Below are positions 42,769-51,981 of a DNA stretch of 64,000 bases, piece by piece. Within the stretch, counting starts at the first letter, position 1. Each line of letters begins with the position of its first letter. The translations under genes and the position numbers were made by a program. The notes under the pieces are model-generated. The model was not told the origin of the DNA. It did not search any database and saw only the letters and a program-made list of their open reading frames with translations. The DNA is from Brevibacillus formosus (GTDB lineage Bacteria > Bacillota > Bacilli > Brevibacillales > Brevibacillaceae). The DNA lies in contig NZ_PXZL01000030.1 in the NCBI RefSeq assembly GCF_003013405.1, positions 271,263 through 335,262 on the forward strand. Direction: 5' to 3'.

Positions 42769-43716
42769 TTATTGCTTTTTCAGCAACATGCTACCAATCT
42801 CTTCTAAGAGCATTTCCTTTCCAAGTGGGCCAAAAGCTTTGATGTTGAAGGTTTCATTGGTTACTTCATAGAGATGCCCTTGTTGAACTGCCTTGTTGCT
42901 TTTCCAGACTGGGCTCTTTTTTAGTTCTGCGTAAACATCATCCGCTTTTCCGCCGAAATTGACGAGGAACATATGGTCTGGCTGAAAATTCGTCAGTCCT
43001 TCCAGCTCAATCATTTCCATTGTTTTATCAACAGGTGTTCCGGCTGCCGGCTTCAGGCCGAGATCAGAGAACAGCACATCTGCATATCCATAGTTCCCAT
43101 ACACGCGGAACAATTTTGGCGTTACGGCCAGGAACATAAAGGTCTCGTCGCCGTACGCCTGCTTGAGCTCCTCGCGCATGCCTTTCGTCTTTTCGTCATA
43201 CCCTGCCAGCCATTTGTTGACGTCCTCTTCTTGTCCAAACAACCGACCGATTTCTTTAAACTTATCACGCCACTTGTCCATGTCTGTCTCCAGAACGACA
43301 GTCGGCGCAATTTTGGACAGTTGCTCGTACATCTTTTGCTGGCGGTTATTCATAATAATCAGATCTGGCTTTGTTTCTACCACAGCTTCTAGATTGATGG
43401 AGTCATCCCACATCCAGCCAACCGGTTTTACATCTGTCAGCTTATCCGATACGTGGGACATAATTTTTGTCTTGTATGTATTGGCCGTAGCAACCGGCTT
43501 GTGTCCCAAAATTAAAAGCTCCTCCGCCGCTCCCGATACGTCTGCAATTCGCTTTGGTTCCGCAGGGATTGTCACTTCCCCCATCAGATGCTTGACTACG
43601 CGTGTCTCAGGCTTCTTCGGTGCTTCCGAAGCCGTTTGGCTGCTTCCACAACCCGCCGATACGGCTGTGACAACTGCTACCAAGCAGGCCAGTACGATTC
43701 GTGTTCTTTTTTTCAT
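42769..43716 (-). CDS. siderophore-type iron ABC transporter binding lipoprotein
   Basis: 315 residues: lipoprotein signal with lipobox VSAGC at about residue 23, then the PeriplBP_2 (FeuA/YfiY) fold: KHLMGEVTIPAEPKRIADVSGAAEELLILGHKPVA, a long central helix, and two lobes. Captures ferric-siderophores. No permease genes adjoin. ATG at 43716 with AAGGAG; a Fur box covers its promoter. Confidence 0.88.
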   Translation of the reverse strand: MKKRTRIVLACLVAVVTAVSAGCGSSQTASEAPKKPETRVVKHLMGEVTIPAEPKRIADVSGAAEELLILGHKPVATANTYKTKIMSHVSDKLTDVKPVGWMWDDSINLEAVVETKPDLIIMNNRQQKMYEQLSKIAPTVVLETDMDKWRDKFKEIGRLFGQEEDVNKWLAGYDEKTKGMREELKQAYGDETFMFLAVTPKLFRVYGNYGYADVLFSDLGLKPAAGTPVDKTMEMIELEGLTNFQPDHMFLVNFGGKADDVYAELKKSPVWKSNKAVQQGHLYEVTNETFNIKAFGPLGKEMLLEEIGSMLLKKQ

Positions 43717-43762
43717 GTGCTCATTTCTCCTTGTCACGTGATGTTTGGTGTGAAGTATTGTT

Positions 43763-43782
43763 TGATAATGATTATCATTATA
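43763..43782. promoter_or_regulatory. Fur box
   Basis: TGATAATGATTATCATTATA, the classic Fur palindrome, 47 bases before the lipoprotein start and overlapping a TATAAT on the minus strand. Confidence 0.9.
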
Positions 43783-44063
43783 AGTGACAGAGTAGATAAT
43801 CACATATTTGAGCACTCATGTCAATGATTTTTATATTTTTTGTGTATATATAGAGAAAAGAGCTTGTCCCATTGTCTCTCGACTTTTAGGACTGCCCCTT
43901 TTTGTTATTCCGTCCCCCTCCCTTTCTCATAAGTAATTTGGTGTAAGGTTCAATCGAAATGAAACAGCAAAATAACGAAAAGAATACTGATTATAATTTG
44001 AACTAGGTCTCTGATCTGAGACGATATGAAAACTTTTCTTTACTAAGTGGAGGGAGCGCGATT

Positions 44064-44702
44064 ATGCATAAGGTAGTTGAGCCAAAAATTCTTTATTTTG
44101 GGACACCAGTTGTACTCATCAGCACATTAAATGAGGACAATTCTGTCAACCTGGCCCCTATGTCTTCTGCATGGTGGCTGAATCAATCATGCATGCTCGG
44201 AATGAGTAGTACATCTCAAACCGTTATCAATTTGTTGCGCGAGCGCGAATGTGTTTTAAATCTTCCTTCGTCTGATCTTGCTCATGCAGTAGACCGTCTA
44301 GCTCTACTTACTGGGCGAAATCCTGTCCCAGAGCGCAAGGCTAATGTGGGTTACCAATTTGAACCCAATAAATTCGAAACGGCTAAGCTCACTCCCCAAG
44401 ATTCAGACCTGATTAGGCCTCCACGCGTTGCAGAGTGCCCAGTTCAATTAGAGGCAATCGTAGAGCAGGTCCATAATTTTGAACTGCCCAGCTCTTTAAA
44501 AGCTATTGAAGTGAAGATAATACGCGTTCATATTGATGAACAAATCCTAATGACTGGCGAGAACAACTACATCGATCCTGAGAAGTGGAGCCCACTTATT
44601 ATGAACTTCTGTGAATTTTTTGGGCTTAGCTCCAAGCTGCACCCGTCAAGATTAGCCCCAGTTTTTGGTCCTTCTCCAGGTTCCGTTAGTAAATCGAATT
44701 AA
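44064..44702 (+). CDS. flavin reductase family protein
   Basis: 212 residues of the FMN-binding split barrel: YFGTPVVLISTLNEDNSVNLAPMSSAWWLNQSCMLGMSSTSQTVINLLRERECVLNLPS is the FMN phosphate-binding part. Cytoplasmic NAD(P)H:flavin reductase or a flavin-binding enzyme of unknown substrate. GGAGGGAG precedes ATG. Monocistronic. Confidence 0.82.
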   Translation: MHKVVEPKILYFGTPVVLISTLNEDNSVNLAPMSSAWWLNQSCMLGMSSTSQTVINLLRERECVLNLPSSDLAHAVDRLALLTGRNPVPERKANVGYQFEPNKFETAKLTPQDSDLIRPPRVAECPVQLEAIVEQVHNFELPSSLKAIEVKIIRVHIDEQILMTGENNYIDPEKWSPLIMNFCEFFGLSSKLHPSRLAPVFGPSPGSVSKSN

Positions 44703-44869
44703 ACATCATTGGGTGCTTTTGAGCGCCCTTTCTTTTCGAATATTTTCAACAGAATACAAGCATTGGAAAAATACAGTTGAACTCAAAACGTGTGTTGTGT
44801 CGCCCCCTAACATGGAATAAAATCAAATACATAAAATTACATTAATTCTGAAGTGAGGGAAATTAGTCT

Positions 44870-45667
44870 TTGAATAATAATGAGATTCATGACGATCAAT
44901 TTTTTTCTGTCATCGTCACTAAACTTCAGGAAGCTGGGTGTGTTTTCGCTGAAGACGAGGCCAGGCTCCTCATCGCCTCGGCAGGGACAACGACTGAACT
45001 TTCGGACATGGTAGAACTACGAACATCTGGCATGCCTCTCGAGCACATTATCGGTTGGGCTGAATTATGTGGACTGCGGATTATTGTAGATAAGGGAGTA
45101 TTCATTCCCAGACAACGTACAGCATTCCTCGTTAGACAAGCTGCCGCCCTCGTCCGTCAAAAGTCGGTCGTGCTTGACCTTTGTTGCGGTTCAGGGGCGG
45201 TGGGTGCGGTTCTTGCACACTTGGAACAGATCGAATTGTATGCTACTGACATTGATCCAGCCTCGGTGCATTGCACCCGTCGCAATATTACTACCGTAGG
45301 CGGTCGGGTTTACGAAGGCGATTTATTTGAGCCTCTTCCTAAAATCCTTAAGGGGTGCATTAACATCATCGTTGCCAATGCTCCCTACGTCCCCACCAAA
45401 GCCATCGAATTTCTTCCACCCGAAGCTCGCATACATGAGGCGAGAATAGCACTCGACGGGGGAACGGATGGGCTTGACGTTCAGAGACGAGTAGTGGCTG
45501 CAGCTCCACTCTGGCTGGCTCCTGGTGGGCACTTACTCGTTGAGACAAGCGAGCGTCAGACACCTCAGACAGTCGCTATCTTCAACCGTTGCGGGCTGAT
45601 TACACGGGTGACAAGGTCTGACGAGCTCGATGCTACCGTCGTAATCGGGACCAAGCCGGCTCCTTAA
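44870..45667 (+). CDS. PrmC-like putative protein-glutamine methyltransferase
   Basis: 265 residues, class I methyltransferase of the HemK/PrmC group: N-terminal helical part, LEHIIGWAELCGLRI..IPRQRT, SAM motif VLDLCCGSGAVGAVL, and NAPYVPTKAIEFLPPE in place of the NPPY of true PrmC. The NAPY form marks a side family annotated as putative N5-glutamine methyltransferases; substrate not known. TTG start with GAGGG upstream. Next to the decayed zone. Confidence 0.8.
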   Translation: MNNNEIHDDQFFSVIVTKLQEAGCVFAEDEARLLIASAGTTTELSDMVELRTSGMPLEHIIGWAELCGLRIIVDKGVFIPRQRTAFLVRQAAALVRQKSVVLDLCCGSGAVGAVLAHLEQIELYATDIDPASVHCTRRNITTVGGRVYEGDLFEPLPKILKGCINIIVANAPYVPTKAIEFLPPEARIHEARIALDGGTDGLDVQRRVVAAAPLWLAPGGHLLVETSERQTPQTVAIFNRCGLITRVTRSDELDATVVIGTKPAP

Positions 45668-45978
45668 AACGGTTTAGAAGTCTACATCCATCCACATAGA
45701 CTAGCGTTTCGAGAACGCATCCATCTTTCTCCTTAAGCAGGACATTATCCCGATAGAGACATCATTCAACTCTATGGTTCCACCATTACCGATTTGTTAA
45801 ATCAGTGCCAACGACAGCAGCGCTTGATCTGACTGCAAGAAGCACCGCATTTTCACGGCATTATGAAAACTCCGATTACTGCAAACGAAAATGAAGCAGT
45901 CCTAATTTTCTCGTAATAACGGAAGGTATCCGTAGAAAGTCCTGTCCGCTGCAACTTTGGAAATCGAATACGTCGACC

Positions 45979-46008
45979 TTGACTTGGAGTTTACTCCAAG
46001 GGGTGAGG
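45979..46008 (+). promoter_or_regulatory. orphan MerR-type promoter palindrome
   Basis: TTGACT overlaps CTTGGAGT-TT-ACTCCAAG, the spacer palindrome typical of MerR-family promoters with a 19-base spacer. The -10 is degenerate and no MerR gene follows. Confidence 0.5.
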
Positions 46009-46170
46009 TGAAAGCTAGGGAAAGTTGAGCAGGTTAGGAGGCAATCATAAAAGAAGTACGATCGATGCGTTAAGACAACCTCCCCTCAGGATATTGAAAG
46101 GCTGGGCATGCTACCCGGAATGAATCAAAATGCAGCCGCAAAGTCTAACATCGCCACATTTTAAAAAGCT

Positions 46171-46207
46171 GTACAAAAATAGCTGCTCACTTAGGCTATT
46201 TTTGTAC
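46171..46207. terminator. terminator-like perfect inverted repeat
   Basis: GTACAAAAATAGC and GCTATTTTTGTAC, perfect complement over 13 bases. Confidence 0.55.
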
Positions 46208-46678
46208 GGTTTGAAATTTATGTAAATGACATGTATGGTACAAAAGGATTGGGATTGTTTTTTTATAATGTACTTATTGTTTTATTGAAATACTTAGGTT
46301 CGAAATGTAACGGCCGTCGGATAACTGGTTATCTATATGGTCACTTCAATACAAAAAAAGTCCCCAACTGCTTTAAGCAAATTGGGGTACACAAGAAGTA
46401 ATACGTGAATAAAAAAGTAGTCATCAATATAGTAGGATATCGCCTCAATATTTACTACAAGTATATATAGGTATGTATACCTTCTCTTGCCACAAAAAAA
46501 TAGCGCAGACTCATCTGCACAGATTAAGTCGTACGCTTATCCCCAAGAGAATCTACACTAGATTTCATATTACATTCCTTTTATCGGTTTGATTTGGCTG
46601 CTACTTCATGGATAAATATTGGTAAATAGTTGGTAATGCTTCCTCACTTGTAGGTTACCTTCCAAATGCTCAGGAATG

Positions 46679-46831
46679 ATGTTACATAGTGATCAGGGCA
46701 GTATGTACACGTCTCTAGCTTACTTAGAGGCAGTAAAAGGAAAAGACATTAGCATGAGAATTTCCCGCAAGAGAATGCCCGCTGATAATGCCTCTATCAA
46801 ATCGTTTCATTCCAGGGGCAGTCCCATTTGA
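46679..46831 (+). pseudogene. IS3-family transposase fragment
   Basis: Translates to MLHSDQGSMYTSLAYLEAVKGKD and ISRKRMPADNASIKSFHS, the DDE domain block of IS3-family OrfB proteins (HSDQGSQYTS...SRKGNCYDNAVIESFF). Only about 50 codons remain, with no start region, no inverted repeats and an early stop. A relic of an insertion sequence. Confidence 0.75.
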
Positions 46832-46855
46832 GTAACGGCTTTTCATCAAGCAACA

Positions 46856-47233
46856 TTAATCCAAAATGTACTCGGCCAATACGCTCTGTATCTGGTAAAT
46901 ATTCAAGTTCTTGTTAAATTGTTTTTGGATCGGTACTGCACTTCCAGAAACCCAAATTTTCAATTCCGCATCCAAGTCAAAATTTCCGGCTGTTTCAATG
47001 CTAAAATGATGAATACTTTTATAAGGAATGGAATGGTACTCTATCTTCCTACCAGTAATGCCTTGCTTATCAACCAGTATTAATCGCTTGTTGGTGAAGA
47101 TGAACATATCTCGAATTAATTTGTACGCCTTTTCTATTCTCTCATTGTTCGCTAAAATTTGAGCATACTCCTTTTGAACTTCAGCAATGCTAACTTCCGA
47201 AGCGTTACCCATTAGACCATCTAATAAGCCCAC
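46856..47233 (-). CDS. PH-domain protein (bacterial PH type)
   Basis: 125 residues: AQILANNERIEKAYKLIRDMFIFTNKRLILVDKQGITGRKIEYHSIPYKSIHHFSIETAGNFDLDAELKIWVSG. This is the bPH_1 fold (PF08000) with the NKRLILVDKQG motif. Usually soluble with unknown ligand. GTG start with GGGGGA eight bases upstream. Appears intact although its surroundings are decayed. Confidence 0.8.
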   Translation of the reverse strand: MGLLDGLMGNASEVSIAEVQKEYAQILANNERIEKAYKLIRDMFIFTNKRLILVDKQGITGRKIEYHSIPYKSIHHFSIETAGNFDLDAELKIWVSGSAVPIQKQFNKNLNIYQIQSVLAEYILD

Positions 47234-47816
47234 ATTAACGTCCCCCTATTCAAATCATTGATAAATCATATTCTCCAAATAGCTCAAAATTCCTACTGAA
47301 TTGGTTACTTTTGCCTCAAGGTGGCAGTGATTACCTTGAAATTCAGGATATTGAACTAAGGTCAATCGCATTTTCCAAACGGCACAGCATGCGGATTTGT
47401 AGTCAGCGTCCAAGATTAGATGATAACGAGTAGGCTTGTCCTACGTGCCATTTTGGATCAACTTGGAATGGTCAGCAATCGATTAGGTATATTATTGAAA
47501 AATAAATAATCACAGGGTTTTTTCATATAATTGGGAATTACTTTTATGATCGGGAGATTCTCATGCTCTTATCTCTCCTTGATACGAATAAAATATTATG
47601 TTAATACGATTCAACTTTTTATGACTTTGCAAGCATGATTAGGGTAATAATCGTAGCTATCATACGGTTTTACAACACCCCAAATGGTTGGATTTTATCT
47701 GGGTTCTATAGTGATTACCAAACCAATCCTAGCTCAAGTGAGTTACTTCATAACGCGACTATTGACGGTTTTCATCAGAAACAAATATGGGATCAGGTTG
47801 TAGTAGACATCATTTT
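47234..47816. other. gene-free stretch
   Basis: AT-rich; a 61-codon plus-strand frame (47635-47820) has no ribosome site and no recognisable content. Probably degraded DNA. Confidence 0.4.
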
Positions 47817-48028
47817 CTAATGAGGCTCTGCTGCATCTTGAATTTCCTTAAATTGTTCCTCTGGCAATATGTCCTTTGCGAACGGAGCCAGTGTCCCAAT
47901 CATGGACTGCACCAACCAAAAGTAGCTACCGCTTCCTCTTGGCTTATAATCGTCATGGTGTTTTTATTGCGGTTTTCAGTCGTATACACTCCGTGATCAG
48001 AGCGCTGTAAAATCGTGCCGTTGTATAC
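47817..48028 (-). pseudogene. broken phage-like gene, C-terminal part
   Basis: One frame reads VYNGTILQRSDHGVYTTENRNKN and, after a shift at an A-run, HHDDYKPRGSGSYFWLVQS followed by MIGTLAPFAKDILPEEQFKEIQDAAEPH and a stop at 47817. Joined across the shift these make a coherent protein end. Family unnamed. Confidence 0.5.
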
Positions 48029-48304
48029 GTGAAAGGAATATCCAAATCACTTTCCTGTTTGTCATCCAGATCAACGCATGAGACCTCAATCTCTGTGTCT
48101 TTCAGTTCGTTGATGAGAATTTTTAAACGCTGATGGCCAATAACCAGGTTTCTTGTTCTTTCACTCCAGACCAGAGGCTCAACGTAGCCAAATTCCTCGA
48201 TGGACCGTTTCGCTTTTCGTAATCAGGATCACCGGCTTCAGGTCGATCCGTGGATTGTACTCTACAGCTTTGATCATAGAGTTTGGATTTTTTTGTAAGT
48301 ACAT
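47953..48304 (-). pseudogene. frameshifted ParB-like nuclease-domain gene of phage type
   Basis: Starts MYLQKNPNSMIKAVEYNPRIDLKP, then two shifts within about 30 bases lead to IEEFGYVEPLVWSERTRNLVIGHQRLKILINELKDTEIEVSCVDLDDKQE. Restored, this is the ParB/Srx-like domain (NPR, GYVEPLVW, GHQR motifs) seen in phage DNA-modification or packaging loci. Not translatable as it stands. Confidence 0.7.
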
Positions 48305-48334
48305 ACTATTCAGTCCTTCCTTAAGACACAGTAA

Positions 48335-48390
48335 GAATAAAAAAGCCGGCCTCAGCGAGCGACAACTTTCTGAGCCGTCGCTCGGCCTTT
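48335..48390 (-). terminator. minus-strand terminator
   Basis: GCGAGCGAC / GTCGCTCG stem with a T-run on the minus strand. A 31-codon minus-strand frame (48430-48525, MQQFVDSTTEELYYTEEILRR) lies upstream of it and may be another phage remnant. Confidence 0.6.
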
Positions 48391-48583
48391 TGGCTGGCTT
48401 TGATCTTCACAAATTTTTGAGCTGCGACTACAGGGTGAATACTTTTACAATCTCGTCCGACCGGCGTAGTATTTCTTCCGTGTAGTATAATTCTTCTGTC
48501 GTTGAGTCAACAAACTGCTGCACTACATCTCACCCACCTTCATGACGGCACTTATTCCTTGATTTATTAAAATAGTAAAAATA

Positions 48584-49048
48584 TTAATTTTTATATAAAT
48601 TTACATTCATAAAAACAGGACGACCTGCATAATTTATACACTCTAAATAATAGGTTCCGGGCTCAAGTACAAAATATTCTTCTTTATATTGATTCCCAAA
48701 TAATGACATAGACAAGTTTTTTCCATATGGGTTAACTATAGTGACTTTTGAATCAATGAACGCAGGATAACTGGGATATACACTACCAGTAAAAGCTACT
48801 ACCTTAACTGACGTTTTTGAGTCGATGGTGAATTTTCCTGATGAAGCTATGCTATCTAATCTAGAAAGATGGAACCAATAGAAAGCGTCGTCCTGACTTT
48901 GTTTTTCAACTTGAACCTGACTCTGTACTTGCTTAAGTGAAGTTTGGTTTTGTTTGATACCACTTGCAAAAGCAGCTTGATTGCCAATTGTTAAAGCAGA
49001 AACAGCTACACCACATAATAGGAACTTTTTGAATGTCCTTTTCAACAT
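48584..49048 (-). CDS. secreted hypothetical protein, paralogue 2
   Basis: 154 residues: signal peptide with basic head MLKRTFKKF and cleavage near AFASG, a Gln-rich linker, then a beta-rich domain ending LEPGTYYLECINYAGRPVFMNVNLYKN, which resembles the pre-peptidase C-terminal or bacterial cohesin-like folds. Paralogue of the next gene upstream, about 35% alike by eye. ATG at 49048 with GAGGTGG upstream. Confidence 0.7.
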   Translation of the reverse strand: MLKRTFKKFLLCGVAVSALTIGNQAAFASGIKQNQTSLKQVQSQVQVEKQSQDDAFYWFHLSRLDSIASSGKFTIDSKTSVKVVAFTGSVYPSYPAFIDSKVTIVNPYGKNLSMSLFGNQYKEEYFVLEPGTYYLECINYAGRPVFMNVNLYKN

Positions 49049-49101
49049 CTTCCCCACCTCTTCATTTCTATATTTATTGCTGAAATTGTATCCGGAAAAA
49101 G

Positions 49102-49557
49102 TTAATTTTCAATTAGGGATCCTCTCATATAAACCGGCATACTAGTGTGGTTTAGAAACTCTAAGTAATACGTACCAGGCTCAATAACAAAATCCTCTTC
49201 CTTATAATCCCTTGCATAAATCGACATGGTCACGCGTTTGCCGTCACCCTGTCTAACTATACTGACTTCTGAATATGGAGTCACTGGAGACCAAGATATA
49301 TTCGCAGTAAGGACTTTTAGCTTAACTGACTTGGTTGAGTTAAGAGTGAACGGACCAGAGCTGTGCCAACGATCTACTCTAGAAATATCAAACGAGTGAA
49401 GAACCTGTCCTTGGGCATTGGCTTGGATTTTCACTTGACTTTGTTTCTGGATAGGCTTCTGTGTGCTATCACTTGCAAATGCACCTTGAGTACCAATCGT
49501 TAAACCCGAAACAGCTACAGCACATAACAGAATATTTTTAAATTTCCCTCTCAACAT
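49102..49557 (-). CDS. secreted hypothetical protein, paralogue 1
   Basis: 151 residues: signal peptide (MLRGKFKNILLCAVAVSGLTIG, cut near AFAS), Gln-rich stretch, then VLHSFDISRVDRWHSSGPFTLNSTKSVKLKVLTANIS and IEPGTYYLEFLNHTSMPVYMRGSLIEN. Tandem with the following paralogue, 53 bases apart. Extracellular; function unknown. GGAGAGGG precedes ATG. Confidence 0.7.
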   Translation of the reverse strand: MLRGKFKNILLCAVAVSGLTIGTQGAFASDSTQKPIQKQSQVKIQANAQGQVLHSFDISRVDRWHSSGPFTLNSTKSVKLKVLTANISWSPVTPYSEVSIVRQGDGKRVTMSIYARDYKEEDFVIEPGTYYLEFLNHTSMPVYMRGSLIEN

Positions 49558-49689
49558 CCTACCCTCTCCCTTTTTATTACATTTAATTACATTTTTAGTT
49601 TATTTATACATCCATGTAGCTGCAATATTTTTTTAAACAAAATATCACAACGCACACGTAAAAAATCAAAATTGCGCACCAAATAGAAA

Positions 49690-49783
49690 AATCCCTCGCA
49701 CCTATAGGCACAAGGGGGTTCGCATAGCGCATAGTAGTAAGCAGCCATCGCTCCCAGTCGTGAACGCGTGTGCGGAACATATT
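49690..49783 (-). pseudogene. duplicate of the glnA 3' end
   Basis: Matches the true glnA end at 52863-52958: 23 of 24 bases over the terminator arm (CCTCGCACCTATAGGCACAA) and 32 of 33 over the codons for MFRTRVHDWER, with about 12 bases lost in between. Only the last 12 or so codons and the terminator are present. Same orientation as glnA, so the pair form direct repeats. Confidence 0.8.
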
Positions 49784-49914
49784 CTACGCTTTTCAATCAG
49801 TTTTACTGCTCCATGAAAACCGCATAAAATCAACAGTTTCACCCACTGTTGTTTCAAATGACATCAAATGATTTCATCATTTTGTGGGTAATTGGTGGGT
49901 GCGTTATGCAAGTA

Positions 49915-49955
49915 AAACAACCCGTCTCCTCAAAACAGAAACGGGTTGTTGATTT
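49915..49955 (-). terminator. terminator of WGxxGxxG gene
   Basis: AACAACCCGT / ACGGGTTGTT with T-run on the minus strand. Confidence 0.75.
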
Positions 49956-49957
49956 TG

Positions 49958-50269
49958 TTACTTCTGGGGATTTCGCTCCCTATTTCTCCCCCTCAAACCG
50001 AGAAGACCAGCTAAACCAAGCAAGCCTATCCATTCCCAGTCTGCATCAGTGTCTACTGCTGTGGTTCTGTACATGTTGTTATTGATACCTGTGTTAGCAG
50101 GCGCCCCATTTCCTGTTACGCCTACACCTGTATTGCCTGTCATATTATTTGGGGTGTTTGTTCCTCCTGTGTTCCCGGCACCTGTGGTACCACCAGCCTC
50201 AGCGAATGCAGTTAAACTCATTGTAACCGTTAACATGAAAACCAGCATAATTACGTTCAACTTTTTCAA
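49958..50269 (-). CDS. WGxxGxxG-type secreted/membrane-tail protein
   Basis: 103 residues: signal peptide (MKKLNVIMLVFMLTVTMSLTAFA), a Gly/Thr/Asn-rich low-complexity middle, and the C-terminal WEWIGLLGLAGLLGLRGRNRE that matches the WGxxGxxG cell-envelope tail family. Probably attached to or passing through the membrane. TTG start at 50269 set by AAGGGGG nine bases upstream. Confidence 0.75.
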   Translation of the reverse strand: MKKLNVIMLVFMLTVTMSLTAFAEAGGTTGAGNTGGTNTPNNMTGNTGVGVTGNGAPANTGINNNMYRTTAVDTDADWEWIGLLGLAGLLGLRGRNRERNPQK

Positions 50270-50868
50270 CTTGAATAACCCCCTTACTGTATTCTCCATT
50301 ACTCCATGTAATATTATCAATCTGCGAAAAATTATTCAGACCATCGTATTTTTGTTTGCATACTTTATTTAAACAAATAAAAACCTCCCTCTTTAAAAGA
50401 AGGAGGCTTTGAAGTGGGATGATTGTTCTATCCAAGGAAACACTATACATACAGAATGAAATTTACAAACACTGGTGATCGAAGCATGCACTCTTTGTCC
50501 AGTTCCGCATTTTGACGCGTGCATTTGCTAATCCACATAAACGAAATCGTGATCCCCTCCTGTAACCAACGCACTAAAACGCTTTATTACCCGCAGATGG
50601 AACATCAAGCTCAATGACACCTGCAGACCAATCATTATAGTGTGAGACTTCTTCACGTCCTTCAATGTACGCGATTCTGCTCATGGACAGAGTATCTGTT
50701 ATTGAGTAACATACGAACGTGCAAATACTTATTCTGTAAAACTCAGACGGGTGGTACAATGTGGGAAAAAGGTGAGGTTTTGTTAATTCGAAATGAATAC
50801 AATATTCATTAATCTTTTCTTTGATTAACAATAATAAGAATGTATTAAAACGATATCGGAGGGATTTT
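50270..50868. other. gene-poor stretch
   Basis: Minus-strand terminator at 50379-50412, CCTCC..TCTT / AAGA..GGAGG with T-run. A minus-strand frame at 50574-50831 ends EEVSHYNDWSAGVIELDVPSAGNKAF but has no ribosome site, and a short frame at about 50458-50545 follows AGGAGGGG without a well-placed start. I see no complete gene. Confidence 0.4.
50379..50412 (-). terminator. minus-strand terminator
   Basis: CCTCC..TCTT / AAGA..GGAGG with TTTTTATTT following on the minus strand. Confidence 0.65.
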
Positions 50869-51414
50869 ATGAAACTAGTAGGACAACAAGTATATCTTCG
50901 ACTTTACAAGATTTCTGACGCCAGCGAGTTAGCTAAATTGCATACTAGAAATCGTGAATTTTTTCAACGAGTTTGCCCCTTACTCCCAGAAGTCTTTTAT
51001 ACTGAAGAACACCAAAAAATACGCATTGAACAGGTATTAAAAAAGACAGATGAAGGGCAAGTATATGCTTTTGGAATCTTTTTAAAAGCAACTGATAAAC
51101 TTATCGGAGACATTTCATTAACTCAAATTGTTAGGGGAAACCTCCAAAGCTGTACTACGGGATTTTCTTTAGATAAGGAGTATAATGGAAAGGGCTATAC
51201 AACAGAAGCTCTTCAACTTGTTGTAGACTTTGCTTTTAGAGAATTAAAACTACATAGAATTGAAGCAGGAGCCATGCCTGACAATATAGCATCTATTCGC
51301 GTATTAGAAAAAGTAGGGTTTAAAAAAGAAGGTATCGCTAAAGAAAATATCAAGATTAATGGCAAATGGACAGATCATCAAATATTAGCTATCATCAACA
51401 GCTTGGATGTGTAA
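50869..51414 (+). CDS. GNAT family N-acetyltransferase (RimJ/RimL type)
   Basis: 181 residues: FSLDKEYNGKGYTTEALQLVVDFAFRELKLHRIEAGAMPDNIASIRVLEKVGFKKEGIAKENIKINGKWTDHQILAI, the RimL-like core. Possible substrates include ribosomal protein N-termini, antibiotics or polyamines. AT-rich codon use against its neighbours suggests transfer. Ribosome site CGGAGGG; start at 50869, the upstream ATG at 50821 has none. Confidence 0.85.
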   Translation: MKLVGQQVYLRLYKISDASELAKLHTRNREFFQRVCPLLPEVFYTEEHQKIRIEQVLKKTDEGQVYAFGIFLKATDKLIGDISLTQIVRGNLQSCTTGFSLDKEYNGKGYTTEALQLVVDFAFRELKLHRIEAGAMPDNIASIRVLEKVGFKKEGIAKENIKINGKWTDHQILAIINSLDV

Positions 51415-51981
51415 GCTCATTTCATCGGCTATATGAGGCACCGCTGACGGTGGTACAGCAACTTTAAATTACTCCATTTAAACTTAAACCGTAACTGATC
51501 ACCCGAAGTGCCGTTCTAATCGAACGGCTATTTTTCTTTGTACACAGAACGTTAAAAATGTGAATGAATTCATCCCCGATATGCATTTGGATAGGGCTTC
51601 CATGGTCAAAGACCATACCTATCAACTTTCAATCTCCCCTCCACCAAACGCCTTTTGCTGGTTTCGTCGGATTTCGTCTCGGTCATCACAGGGCTCCTGG
51701 TTTTCTGCCAGCTCCATCTGTTTCGGTCTACTTCAAAGAAACGTCTTTATCCAGTCAGTACCATCCGAGTCTGATCGAGCTGCCATTGTTGTAGGTCAAC
51801 CATTTCGACGAAACAAAGTGAGTAAGGAAAGTCACTCAATGGCTCAAGAAGGCAGACAAACACACATTTCGCAGGATTTCCATATCTGTCAGATTCACGC
51901 TAACAAAGAAAATCATATCCTATCTGGAAAGTCGGACCCTCTGGCCTGCTTGAAACTGCTTACCGAAAAGGAGTTGAGAAG
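51415..51981. other. stretch with an unassigned frame
   Basis: A terminator at 51506-51540 ends the GNAT gene. After it a 141-codon frame (51560-51985) opens without a good ribosome site and overlaps the next start by four bases; its content (MNEFIPDMHLDRASM..., ending CLKLLTEKELRS) looks unlike a known protein and a second frame overlaps it. Possibly a decayed partner of the following gene. Confidence 0.4.
51506..51540 (+). terminator. Rho-independent terminator
   Basis: GCCGTTC / GAACGGC then ATTTTTCTTT, after the GNAT gene. Confidence 0.75.

Larger units (their letters stand above)
45668..46678. other. gene-poor decayed stretch
   Basis: No intact gene. Contains a short broken frame (RDIIQLYGSTITDLLNQCQ..., about 45750-45915) that I cannot name; a MerR-type palindrome at 45983-46000 without a gene; a short frame ending at 46163; the perfect 13-base inverted repeat GTACAAAAATAGC / GCTATTTTTGTAC at 46171-46207 (terminator-like); and a minus-strand terminator, GTCCCCAA / TTGGGG, at 46357-46390. 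Looks like remnants of removed genes. Confidence 0.5.

Noticed and set aside
50574..50831. 85-codon minus-strand frame as a gene
   Set aside because: No ribosome site; the C-terminal part looks protein-like, but nothing supports translation.
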